Source: Deltaproteobacteria bacterium (GTDB taxonomy: Bacteria > Desulfobacterota > Syntrophia > Syntrophales > UBA2210). From it: a stretch of 14,917 nucleotides of DNA. The stretch lies in NCBI GenBank assembly GCA_030603465.1, contig JAUVXT010000031.1, forward strand, positions 1 through 14,917. Reading direction: 5' to 3'. Below, in pieces: positions 6,127 to 13,082 of this stretch; positions within the stretch are counted from its first letter, which is position 1, and each line of letters begins with the position of its first letter. The notes beneath the pieces are model-generated. The model saw only the letters and a program-made list of their open reading frames with translations, did no database searches and was not told the origin of the DNA. Position numbers and translations under genes: made by a program.

Positions 6127-6966
6127 ATGCATAACCCGTATAGACCCATTCCTGTTGAGATAACGAAAATTGTTACGGAAGTTGATACCAACGATATCAA
6201 AACATTCCGGCTGTCCTTTGTGAACAAAGAGGATGAAAAAAACTTTAAGTATATACCCGGGCAGTTTGCCGAGCTTTCCATTTTTGGCAAAGGGGAATCC
6301 CCGATCGGCATAGCATCGTCACCGACCCAGCCGGGGTACATCGAGTTTACCGTACAGAAGGCGGGAGTTTTAACATCGGCGCTTCATGACCTTGAAGAGG
6401 GGACACAGATAGGGATCAGAGGCCCCTTGGGCAATTCATGGCCCATTGATTATCTTGAAGGGAAAAACATTGTTATTGTCGGCGGCGGTTTTGCCTTCAC
6501 AACATTGAGATCTCTTGTTAATTATATGCTTTATGAAGACAACAGGTCCAGATTCGGGAATATCACGGTGGTGTACGGAGCAAGGACGCCGGGTCTTTTG
6601 ATATACAAGAATGAGCTTGCCGCCTGGGAAGAGAGAGATGATATTGATATGTACGTTACGGTGGATAAGGGGGATGAGACCTGGGCGGGCAGGGAAGGGT
6701 TTGTTCCCACGGTTTGCAAAGAGGTAGGGCCGAGTTCTGAAAATGCCGTAACCGTTATATGCGGGCCGCCGATCATGATCCGCTTTACGCTGCCGGTGTT
6801 TTTTGATCTGGGTTTTTCCAAGGAAAATATCATTACTTCTCTTGAGATGAAGATGAAGTGCGGAATCGGCAAATGTGGGCGGTGCAATGTGGGTGAGAAA
6901 TACATTTGCAAAGACGGCCCGGTTTTCTCCTTGGCCGAGTTGGATAAACTGACGCCGGAATATTAA
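6127..6966 (+). CDS. flxA: FlxA-like FAD/NAD(P)-binding [2Fe-2S] subunit
   Basis: This 279-residue protein of the ferredoxin-NADP reductase/HydG (sulfhydrogenase gamma) family is the probable NADH entry point of the complex. The order is an FAD-binding barrel (about 8-105, with SPIGIASSP at 58-66), a Rossmann nucleotide domain with GGGFAF at 119-124 and CGPP at 212-215, and a C-terminal [2Fe-2S] site (C245, C250, C253, C261). The more usual glycine motif is GGGIG, so GGGFAF is a variant that could affect nucleotide binding. The ATG at 6127 is favoured because GGAG (6117-6120) lies 6 nt upstream and MxNPY is the usual N-terminus. TTG at 6121 and ATG at 6124 are in frame but too close to the GGAG. 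NAD rather than NADP specificity is inferred from Flx homologues. Confidence 0.88.
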   Translation: MHNPYRPIPVEITKIVTEVDTNDIKTFRLSFVNKEDEKNFKYIPGQFAELSIFGKGESPIGIASSPTQPGYIEFTVQKAGVLTSALHDLEEGTQIGIRGPLGNSWPIDYLEGKNIVIVGGGFAFTTLRSLVNYMLYEDNRSRFGNITVVYGARTPGLLIYKNELAAWEERDDIDMYVTVDKGDETWAGREGFVPTVCKEVGPSSENAVTVICGPPIMIRFTLPVFFDLGFSKENIITSLEMKMKCGIGKCGRCNVGEKYICKDGPVFSLAELDKLTPEY

Positions 6967-7015
6967 CCCACCCAAACCCTCCCACTTGAGAGAGAGTGTT
7001 GCAGTTCCTTTTTTT

Positions 7016-7042
7016 GTCATTTCGAGCGAAGCGGGAAATGGC
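7016..7042 (+). repeat. REP-like short palindrome, copy 2
   Basis: GTCATTTCGAGCGAAGCGGG followed by AAATGGC, in which CATTTC (7018-7023) pairs with GAAATG (7035-7040). It lies 50 bp downstream of flxA and could stabilise the 3' end of the operon mRNA. I saw no T-rich terminator nearby. The rest of 6967-7121 shows nothing else. Confidence 0.55.
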
Positions 7043-7121
7043 AAAAAATCAACTCATTACCAGCCCCCATCAATTGGTGGATAAAAGCAAAAAAAGTGGC
7101 CCGGAACAAGAATTTTACATA

Positions 7122-7150
7122 TTGATTATAAAATCTGTTGGTGATATAAA
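7122..7150 (+). promoter_or_regulatory. Candidate sigma70 promoter of the tRNA-Gln gene
   Basis: TTGATT at 7122-7127, a 17-nt spacer and TATAAA at 7145-7150. Transcription would start near 7157, about 30 bp before the tRNA, which is a reasonable leader length. Confidence 0.55.
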
Positions 7151-7187
7151 ACTTCTTCACATACGCGCTGTTAACTGAAAGAAATGC

Positions 7188-7261
7188 TGGGAGGTCGTTC
7201 AATGGCAGGACAACGGACTCTGACTCCGTGAATCAAGGTTCGAATCCTTGTCTCCCAGCCA
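7188..7261 (+). tRNA. tRNA-Gln (anticodon CUG)
   Basis: The gene folds as a full cloverleaf. The acceptor TGGGAGG pairs with TCTCCCA (last pair G-T), followed by discriminator G and an encoded CCA at 7259-7261. The anticodon arm is ACGGA-CTCTGAC-TCCGT, which places CTG at the anticodon and reads CAG. The T arm is CAAGG-TTCGAAT-CCTTG. The U1-A72 pair and discriminator G73 are features of bacterial tRNA-Gln recognised by GlnRS. The synthetase gene lies immediately downstream on the opposite strand. Confidence 0.95.
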
Positions 7262-7270
7262 TAAAAAAGG

Positions 7271-7304
7271 AAAGGGCTTTGCTCGGTTGAGCAGAGCCCT
7301 TTTT
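7271..7304. terminator. Terminator between tRNA-Gln and glnS, probably bidirectional
   Basis: GGGCTTTGCTC (7274-7284) and GAGCAGAGCCC (7289-7299) form an 11-bp stem with one T-G wobble and a GGTT loop, followed by five Ts (7300-7304). Read on the other strand, the hairpin is followed by TTTCCTTTTTTAT, so it can also end glnS transcripts. I saw no better glnS terminator in 7305-7441. Confidence 0.8.
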
Positions 7305-7441
7305 CTATATCCCTGATGGTTGGAAAGTTTTGAAAAAATGGTTTTTCAATGCTCAGAACATTTTTTCGACCATTCTATGTCTTGATTCGCCCTCAAAACC
7401 ATATTTTTCAGTTTTTCAAAGGTCCAGGTTAATCTCCGAAT

Positions 7442-9133
7442 TTACTTATTTTTCGATATCCTGGCCCAAGAATCGCGCAGCGTGACCGTTTGGTTGAATA
7501 TAAGCGCCTTTGCGGAAGAATCGACAGAATCGACGCAGAAATAACCGGTCCTTTCAAACTGGAAGCGGCTTTCCGGTTTCGTGCCGGCCAGACTTCGTTC
7601 CACACGGCAGGATGTAAGAATCTCCAGCGAATTGGGATTCAGATAGTCCGCGAAATCGGAGTCTTCCTTCATCGTGGGATCGGCCTCTTTCAACAGGCGG
7701 TCATAGAGTCGCACCTCTGCGGGGAGGGAGTGGTCCGCCGATACCCAGTGTATGGTGGCGCGCACCTTTCTGCCGTCGGGGGCGAATCCGCTTCTCGTTT
7801 CCGGGTCATGGGTGCAGTGCACTTCCACCACTTCTCCCGTATCGGGATTCGTGACGACACTCTCACATTTTATGAAATAGCCGTAGCGGAGCCGCACCTC
7901 TCTGCCGATACCGAGGCGGTAAAATTTCCTGGGTGGATTTTCCATGAAATCCCCCTGCTCTATGTAGAGTACCCGCGAGAAGGGAACTTTCCTTGTGCCC
8001 ATATCTTCATTCTGTGGGTGATAGGGGCAATCGAATTCCTCGACCCGGTCTTCCGGGTAGTTGTCGATAACGACGCGGAGTGGACGAAGCACCGCCATTA
8101 CGCGCGGAGATTTTTCATTCAGATCGTCACGCGCGCAATTTTCGAGGAGCGCCATGTCGATCATACTCTCATTCTTGGCCACGCCGATGCGTTCGCAGAA
8201 GTCGCGGATCGCTTCCGGTGTGTAGCCGCGCCTTCGAATTCCTGCCAGTGTGGGCATCCGGGGGTCGTCCCACCCATTGACCAGTCCCTTTTCCACCAAT
8301 TCGAGAAGCCTGCGTTTACTCATGACGGTAAAGCTGAGATTGAGACGGGCGAACTCGATCTGCTGCGGGCGATTTTCCACCTTCAACTCATTGATAAACC
8401 AGTCATAGAGGGGGCGGTTATTTTCAAATTCCAGGGTGCAGATCGAATGGGTAATCCCTTCGATGGAATCGGACAGGCAATGGGTAAAGTCGTACATCGG
8501 GTAGAGGCACCACTTGTCGCCGGTTCGATAGTGCGTCTCTTTTTTGATACGGTACATGACGGGGTCTCGCATGGTAATATTGGGAGAGGCCATGTCAATC
8601 TTTGCCCGGAGTACATGGGTTCCTTCATCGAACTCCCCCGCGCGCATGCGCTCGAAGAGGTCCAGGTTTTCTTCTATCGATCTGTTGCGATAGGGGCTCT
8701 CTTTCCCCGGTTCATTGAAAGAACCTCGATACTCCCTGATCTCGTCCGCGTTTAATTCACAGACATAGGCCTTCCCCATACTGATCAGTTGCAGGGCATA
8801 TTCATAGAGTTGATCATAGTAGTCAGAGGCAAAATAGAGGCGGTCCTCCCAGTCAAAACCGAGCCATTTTACGTCTTTAATGATCGAATCCACATATTCC
8901 ATGCTTTCTCCGCTGGGGTCCGTGTCATCCATGCGCAGATTACAGGTGCCTTCGTATTGCTTTGCTATGCCGAAATTGAGGCAGACCGACTTGGCGTGAC
9001 CGATATGTGGGTATCCATTTGGTTCGGGCGGAAATCGTGTTGCCACGCGCCCCTGATGTTTGCCGGTTTTCAAATCTTCATTAATAATATCCCTGATAAA
9101 ATCAGACGGAAGTGATGAATCTGTGTCGACCAT
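7442..9133 (-). CDS. glnS: Glutaminyl-tRNA synthetase
   Basis: This 563-residue class I synthetase charges tRNA-Gln with glutamine. The catalytic core has PPEPNGYPHIGH (35-46), containing the HIGH motif, and VMSKR (270-274), the GlnRS form of KMSKS. The C-terminal half carries the anticodon-binding beta-barrels, and the length fits the bacterial family (about 550). I chose the ATG at 9133 because AAAGGA lies 8 nt upstream and the protein then starts about as far before FIRDII as E. coli GlnS does. An in-frame ATG at 9169 has no ribosome binding site. Presence of GlnRS implies direct glutaminylation, although the indirect GatCAB route could coexist. The cognate tRNA-Gln(CUG) faces it across a shared terminator. 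Confidence 0.96.
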   Translation of the reverse strand: MVDTDSSLPSDFIRDIINEDLKTGKHQGRVATRFPPEPNGYPHIGHAKSVCLNFGIAKQYEGTCNLRMDDTDPSGESMEYVDSIIKDVKWLGFDWEDRLYFASDYYDQLYEYALQLISMGKAYVCELNADEIREYRGSFNEPGKESPYRNRSIEENLDLFERMRAGEFDEGTHVLRAKIDMASPNITMRDPVMYRIKKETHYRTGDKWCLYPMYDFTHCLSDSIEGITHSICTLEFENNRPLYDWFINELKVENRPQQIEFARLNLSFTVMSKRRLLELVEKGLVNGWDDPRMPTLAGIRRRGYTPEAIRDFCERIGVAKNESMIDMALLENCARDDLNEKSPRVMAVLRPLRVVIDNYPEDRVEEFDCPYHPQNEDMGTRKVPFSRVLYIEQGDFMENPPRKFYRLGIGREVRLRYGYFIKCESVVTNPDTGEVVEVHCTHDPETRSGFAPDGRKVRATIHWVSADHSLPAEVRLYDRLLKEADPTMKEDSDFADYLNPNSLEILTSCRVERSLAGTKPESRFQFERTGYFCVDSVDSSAKALIFNQTVTLRDSWARISKNK

Positions 9134-9261
9134 GTCTTGTGTCCTTTCTCCTCTGCTGTATCGATCCAATAAGTCAATTGGGTTGTTATTATCACATTTT
9201 CAGGGAGAATTCTGCTCTTTTTATTGTGTGGCTCAGGGGATGATTCTTCAATGAGGTTTGC

Positions 9262-9290
9262 AATATATAGATAGTATCTTGAGAATTCAA
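9262..9290 (-). promoter_or_regulatory. Candidate glnS promoter
   Basis: On the minus strand, TTGAAT (9290-9285), a 17-nt spacer and TATATT (9267-9262, five of six matches) form a plausible sigma70 pair. The glnS leader would be about 120 nt, and I see no riboswitch or T-box structure in it. Confidence 0.4.
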
Positions 9291-9298
9291 ATTTAATC

Positions 9299-9327
9299 TT
9301 GACAGAAATTTCAGGTTGTGTTGATAT
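9299..9327 (+). promoter_or_regulatory. Candidate ald promoter
   Basis: An exact TTGACA at 9299-9304 is followed by a 17-nt spacer and the weak box TGATAT at 9322-9327. An exact TATAAT at 9352-9357 is also present but lacks a good -35 box. The strong -35 with a weak -10 would suit an activated or operator-controlled promoter. Confidence 0.35.
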
Positions 9328-9341
9328 CAAAATTGAACCTG
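9312..9341. promoter_or_regulatory. Nested dyad overlapping the ald promoter
   Basis: CAGGTT (9312-9317) and AACCTG (9336-9341) form an outer inverted repeat around a perfect 10-bp palindrome, TTGATATCAA (9321-9330). Their centres are 1 bp apart, and the structure covers the proposed -10 box. It has the form of a dimer or tetramer operator. In other bacteria ald is often under Lrp/AsnC or AdeR-type control, but no regulator gene is in the window, so the binding protein is unknown. Confidence 0.35.
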
Positions 9342-9450
9342 CTTTGCTCCTTATAATTTAAATCGGTTTCCCATGGGGTACGAGATTCAACGGTAGTGCC
9401 GGATATACATGACATGTATTTTTATCCACACCACAGAAATGGAGGTAAGC

Positions 9451-10563
9451 ATGATCGTTGGAATTTTAAAAGAAATTAAGGCAGAGGAGAACCGCGTCTG
9501 TATGACGCCGGCCGGTGTCGAAGTCATGATCTCCAATGGCCACACTGTTCTTGTGGAAAAAAATGCAGGCACTGGAAGCGGTTTTGAAGATGACATCTAT
9601 TTGAATGCCGGCGCTGAAGTAATCGATACAGCCAAAGAGATTTTCGATAGATCCGATATGGTGATGCATGTGAAGGAGCCTCTTCCCTTGGAATATGAAT
9701 TAATCCGGAAGGGCCAGATCGTGTTTACCTATCTGCACCTGGCTGCGGCCGAAGAGCTGACTCGCGCACTGATCAAAAGCAAGGCAGTCTGCATCGCGTA
9801 TGAAACCATTCAAAAGGCCGATCGCTCCTTGCCGTTGCTGACCCCGATGAGCGAAGTCGCGGGCCGGATGGCGATCCAGCAGGGTGCAAAATACCTGGAG
9901 ATGGCCCAGGGCGGACATGGTGTGCTTCTCGGTGGTGTGCCGGGGGTGGATCCGGGCAACGTGGTGGTCATGGGAGGTGGCATCGTCGGTGTCAACGCGG
10001 CGAAAATGGCCTGCGGGTTGGGCGCCAAGGTTTACATTCTCGACATGATCCTGGATCGTCTGCGTTATCTTAGCGACGTGATGCCCGCCAATTGTTTTTT
10101 GCTTTACTCTTCACCGGCAACGATTCGGGAACTCATCAAGAAAGCCGACGTCGTTGTGGGAGCCGTACTGATCCCCGGGGCCAAAGCGCCCAAACTTATA
10201 ACCAGAGAAATGCTCAGCAGCATGAAACGGGGTGCCGTGCTGGTGGATGTGGCAATCGATCAAGGGGGATGTTTTGAAACATCCAGACCGACGACGCACT
10301 CGGATCCCATCTATACTGTGGACGGCGTAGTTCATTACTGTGTGGCCAACATGCCCGGTGCGGTGCCGAGAACGTCAACCCTTGCGCTCACCAATGCCAC
10401 CCTGCCATACGCCGTGGAGATTGCCAATAAGGGTTGGAAGAAATCTTTTAAGGAAAACCCTGAAATCATCCTCGGTGCAAATGTCGTTGACGGCCACGTG
10501 ACCTATAAGGCCGTTGCAGAAGCCTTTAACCTCGAGTACACGCCAGCAGACCGTTTGCTGTAG
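9451..10563 (+). CDS. ald: Alanine dehydrogenase
   Basis: This 370-residue enzyme interconverts L-alanine with pyruvate, ammonia and NADH. The residues known from the family are all present: R15 (NRV) and K75 (VKEP) for the carboxylate, H96 (LHLA) and D270 (AIDQGG) for catalysis, and the Rossmann motif GGGIVG at 175-180. The conserved VANMPGAVPRTST block is intact, and the length matches typical Ald (about 370). I chose the ATG at 9451 because GGAGG (9441-9445) lies 5 nt upstream. An in-frame ATG at 9409 adds 14 residues without a ribosome binding site. It is a single-gene unit. Used for alanine catabolism it would make NADH, which the Flx-Hdr complex could reoxidise; that link is inference. 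Confidence 0.96.
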   Translation: MIVGILKEIKAEENRVCMTPAGVEVMISNGHTVLVEKNAGTGSGFEDDIYLNAGAEVIDTAKEIFDRSDMVMHVKEPLPLEYELIRKGQIVFTYLHLAAAEELTRALIKSKAVCIAYETIQKADRSLPLLTPMSEVAGRMAIQQGAKYLEMAQGGHGVLLGGVPGVDPGNVVVMGGGIVGVNAAKMACGLGAKVYILDMILDRLRYLSDVMPANCFLLYSSPATIRELIKKADVVVGAVLIPGAKAPKLITREMLSSMKRGAVLVDVAIDQGGCFETSRPTTHSDPIYTVDGVVHYCVANMPGAVPRTSTLALTNATLPYAVEIANKGWKKSFKENPEIILGANVVDGHVTYKAVAEAFNLEYTPADRLL

Positions 10564-10566
10564 TTT

Positions 10567-10604
10567 ATCGGGTAGCCGCAGCGGGTTCATATCCCGGATT
10601 TTTT
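10567..10604 (+). terminator. Candidate ald terminator
   Basis: ATCGGG (10567-10572) can pair with CCCGGAT (10593-10599) with one bulged G. A shorter CGGG/CCCG stem at 10582-10596 is an alternative. Six Ts follow (10599-10604). It starts 4 bp after the ald stop codon. The stem is weak, but position and T-run are good. Confidence 0.5.
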
Positions 10605-10672
10605 ACGTGGAAATGTGTTCGAAAGAATAATAATCTAAATGGAACGAATGGGGGGAATATGGAAGTATTTAA

Positions 10673-11137
10673 TTATCGCGGTTTCAGGATAATGACATTC
10701 AGGTATTTTCTTCCCCACTTGAGGGCCTCTTTCCGGCTGTGGAAAAAGACGTCTATGTGATTTCCCTTTATGGCGCTTCCCACGTCGTGGACCTCTCCCC
10801 AGCCATACCCGGGGACATACATCTTCGTTCCAAAGGGATAGAGCCGTGTGTCGGCGGCGATCGTCCCCTTCGTTGCCTTTGTTCCGTCTGCCGTAATTCC
10901 CACCCTTTTTCTCTTGCCTTTCAAGGGGCCATAGGCATAGACGGCGGGCCCGATACACCCATATTTTCTCTTCCATCCGGTGGATTCGGGCCCCGCGTCG
11001 TAAGCGGTCACGAGCATGCGCTTGGATTCTCGTATGTGGCTCCGCTGTTTGGGGAAAAAGCAGCAACCACTGAGAAAGGTTAAGGCCACGATGGTAATTA
11101 CGGAAACGATAAATATTTTTTTCACTGATTTAATCAT
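10673..11137 (-). CDS. Small 3D-domain lipoprotein
   Basis: This 154-residue secreted protein has a positively charged start, a hydrophobic stretch (about 8-22) and the lipobox LSGC with C25, so it should be a lipid-anchored envelope protein. Residues 42-153 form a 3D domain, named for three aspartates visible at D96 (AADT), D118 (HDVG) and D129 (HIDV). The PFGTKMYVPGYG block is also typical. The fold is shared with the catalytic region of MltA-type murein transglycosylases, so a role in peptidoglycan turnover is likely but unproven. It lies downstream of the TRAP genes, separated from dctM by 106 bp with a weak hairpin, so it may or may not be cotranscribed with them. AGGA lies 4 nt before the ATG. 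Confidence 0.82.
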   Translation of the reverse strand: MIKSVKKIFIVSVITIVALTFLSGCCFFPKQRSHIRESKRMLVTAYDAGPESTGWKRKYGCIGPAVYAYGPLKGKRKRVGITADGTKATKGTIAADTRLYPFGTKMYVPGYGWGEVHDVGSAIKGNHIDVFFHSRKEALKWGRKYLNVIILKPR

Positions 11138-11141
11138 GGGG

Positions 11142-11168
11142 TCCTGGAAAACTGTATTGGTTTCAGGA
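11142..11168 (-). promoter_or_regulatory. Hairpin covering the 3D-lipoprotein ribosome binding site
   Basis: TCCTG-AAA (11142-11150, with one bulged G) pairs with TTTCAGGA (11161-11168) around a 10-nt loop. On the minus strand the 3' arm contains the AGGA that serves the gene starting at 11137. In RNA it could limit access to the start. No regulator is evident. Confidence 0.35.
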
Positions 11169-11187
11169 TGTCTGTTATCACAATGAA

Positions 11188-11214
11188 GCCCCCTCTTTCA
11201 AGCTATTTGGGGGG
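11188..11214 (-). terminator. Weak terminator-like hairpin after dctM
   Basis: CCCCC (11189-11193) and GGGGGG (11209-11214) can form a 5-bp all-GC stem 30 bp past the dctM stop. On the minus strand it is followed only by CTTCATTGT, so intrinsic termination would be inefficient. Some readthrough into the 3D-lipoprotein gene is possible. Confidence 0.3.
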
Positions 11215-11243
11215 AGGACGCTGCCCTTCTTATGCAGGCGGGA

Positions 11244-12545
11244 CTATCCCATCAGTCCCGGCAGGAAGAGTGCCAGTTGCGGGAAGGGAATCAGAAGCAG
11301 TGTCCCTATTATCAATGCCGCGAGGAGTGGCATGACCCCCTTGAAGATTACGTGAAGCGGCACATCTCTGGCAACACCGCTCACGACGTATACGTTTATG
11401 CCGACGGGGGGTGTTATTACGCCGATCTGTGTAACCAGCACTATTATGACTCCGAACCATATGGGGTCGTAATTGAGATTGACAATCACGGGGAAAAAGA
11501 TGGGAATGGTGAGCATAATAAGGGCCAGTGCATCGATGATGCAGCCCCCGATCAGGTACAGCAGGATTATGATCAGCATGACGACGGCACGGGGAAGGTC
11601 AAAAGCGGAAATCCAGTTTGCTATGTCGAAGGGAATCCGTGTTACGGCGAGAAAATGACCGAAGATTGTCGCTCCCGCGACGATGACAAGGATCATGCAG
11701 GAGGTCCTTGTCGTTTCGAAGAGGGACGTAATAAAACCCTTCCAGCTCAGGTTGCGTCGTACCACTGCAAGTATAAGTGTTCCGAAGGCGCCGATGGCCC
11801 CCGCCTCGGTGGGGGTGAAGAAGCCCCAGAAGAGTCCCCCCATTATCAGTACAAAGAGGATCAGTGTCTCTATGAGTCCCAGGAGTGAACGTATCTTTTC
11901 GGCAAAACCCACTTTCGGTCCGCGGGGACCGAGTTCCGGCCTCAGGGTTGTCCAGATTACTATGGTAATGACGAAAAGCCCCGTAAGGAGGAGTCCCGGT
12001 ATGAGACCCGCCATGAAGAGTTTCCCGATGGACTGCTCCGTCAGTATTCCATAGACGATAAATATGACACTGGGTGGAATCAGAATCCCGAGACTTCCAC
12101 CGGCGGCAACGACACCTGTGGCCAGTTCAGGTTTGTAGTTATATCTTTTCATTTCAGGCAGGGTGACGGCGGCCATGGTCGCCGCTGTCGCATTTGTCGA
12201 TCCGCAGATTGCGGCAAAACCGGCGCATGCCCCGATGGTGGCGATGGCAAGACCGCCAGGCCAGTGGCCGATAAATTTGTATGCGGCGGCAAAGAGTCTT
12301 TTGCTTATGCCGGAATGAAAGGCAAGCTGTCCCATGAGGACGAAGAGGGGGATAACCGTCAGATTGTATGATCCGAAGACAGAATAGATGTCCTTTGCGA
12401 TGAGATTTAAAGAGGCGCCGAAGGAGACGAGCACACCAAAACCGATGAATCCCACGATGGCCATGACAAAGCCCACGGGCATCCGGGAAAAAATAAGCAA
12501 AAAAAGGGCTGCGATGCCTATAAGGCCGACGACCGTTGGACTCAT
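11244..12545 (-). CDS. dctM: TRAP transporter large permease (DctM)
   Basis: This 433-residue membrane protein is the channel subunit of a tripartite ATP-independent periplasmic transporter, which uses an ion gradient (usually sodium) to import organic acids. It is almost wholly hydrophobic, with about 12 predicted helices, and carries hallmark DctM blocks: AICGSTNATAATM, and the GSLGILIPPSVIFIVYGI stretch followed by LFMAGLIPG. I chose the ATG at 12545 because it overlaps the dctQ stop as ATGA, and MSPTVVGLIGI begins the first helix. The frame is open 56 codons further upstream, but that stretch is hydrophilic and lies inside dctQ. Confidence 0.95.
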   Translation of the reverse strand: MSPTVVGLIGIAALFLLIFSRMPVGFVMAIVGFIGFGVLVSFGASLNLIAKDIYSVFGSYNLTVIPLFVLMGQLAFHSGISKRLFAAAYKFIGHWPGGLAIATIGACAGFAAICGSTNATAATMAAVTLPEMKRYNYKPELATGVVAAGGSLGILIPPSVIFIVYGILTEQSIGKLFMAGLIPGLLLTGLFVITIVIWTTLRPELGPRGPKVGFAEKIRSLLGLIETLILFVLIMGGLFWGFFTPTEAGAIGAFGTLILAVVRRNLSWKGFITSLFETTRTSCMILVIVAGATIFGHFLAVTRIPFDIANWISAFDLPRAVVMLIIILLYLIGGCIIDALALIMLTIPIFFPVIVNLNYDPIWFGVIIVLVTQIGVITPPVGINVYVVSGVARDVPLHVIFKGVMPLLAALIIGTLLLIPFPQLALFLPGLMG

Positions 12546-13030
12546 TGGACCCTTAACCTTTTCAATGATTTGTAGAAATCGAGTGTCAGGACAAGAGAGA
12601 CGAGGGCGCACCCGATGGCGATGCCGAAGACAAAGGGATGAATCGGCATCTGCACAGTCATGGAGACTTCCCCGCTCTCTTTCAAATCCATGGCATAGAG
12701 TACGCTCTGCCACGATAAGATAACAAAGAGAATGATGCCGAGAAACTGGTTAACGGCATCAATTCCTCTCTGTATCTTTTTAGAAAATCTCTGCACGAGA
12801 AACTCCACCGCAATATGACCTTTCCGGGCCGTCGTATAGGCCAAAGCAAAGGAAATCAAGAGAGCGCCCAGAAGGCCCACGATCTCGTACGTCCCCGGTA
12901 TGGGATGATTGAAAGAGCGTCTCAGCACGACATCGGCGCAGGTTAGGAGCATCATGCCAACGAGCGCGGCGGCGGCCACCCAGTTGAACAAGTCGGCCGT
13001 TTTAGTGATTGACTTCTCGATACGGAGCAT
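12542..13030 (-). CDS. dctQ: TRAP transporter small permease (DctQ)
   Basis: This 162-residue protein has four predicted membrane helices (about 15-35, 47-67, 92-112 and 130-150), the normal size and layout for DctQ. The VLRRSFNHPIPGTYEI stretch after helix 1 is the family's most conserved region. It associates with DctM in the inner membrane. It is the middle gene of dctP-dctQ-dctM: 52 bp after dctP, and overlapping dctM by 4 bp. Confidence 0.92.
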   Translation of the reverse strand: MLRIEKSITKTADLFNWVAAAALVGMMLLTCADVVLRRSFNHPIPGTYEIVGLLGALLISFALAYTTARKGHIAVEFLVQRFSKKIQRGIDAVNQFLGIILFVILSWQSVLYAMDLKESGEVSMTVQMPIHPFVFGIAIGCALVSLVLTLDFYKSLKRLRVQ

Positions 13031-13082
13031 AGTTATTTACCCGAATATCTTATTAAAGCTTGTCATATGAACGGGCATCCAT

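Noticed and set aside
7325..7345. GAAAAA/TTTTTC hairpin as a glnS terminator
   Set aside because: It is an all A-T stem with poor stability; the hairpin at 7271-7304 is a far better candidate.
7490..8755. 421-codon open frame on the + strand
   Set aside because: It is antisense to glnS, which has intact catalytic motifs; the translation is the kind of Arg/His-rich mix expected from a complementary frame.
11232..11888. 218-codon open frame on the + strand
   Set aside because: It is antisense to dctM; its hydrophilic composition reflects the complement of hydrophobic codons.
12546..12713. 56-residue N-terminal extension of DctM
   Set aside because: It is hydrophilic, lies inside dctQ, and the ATGA overlap at 12542-12545 gives the expected start.
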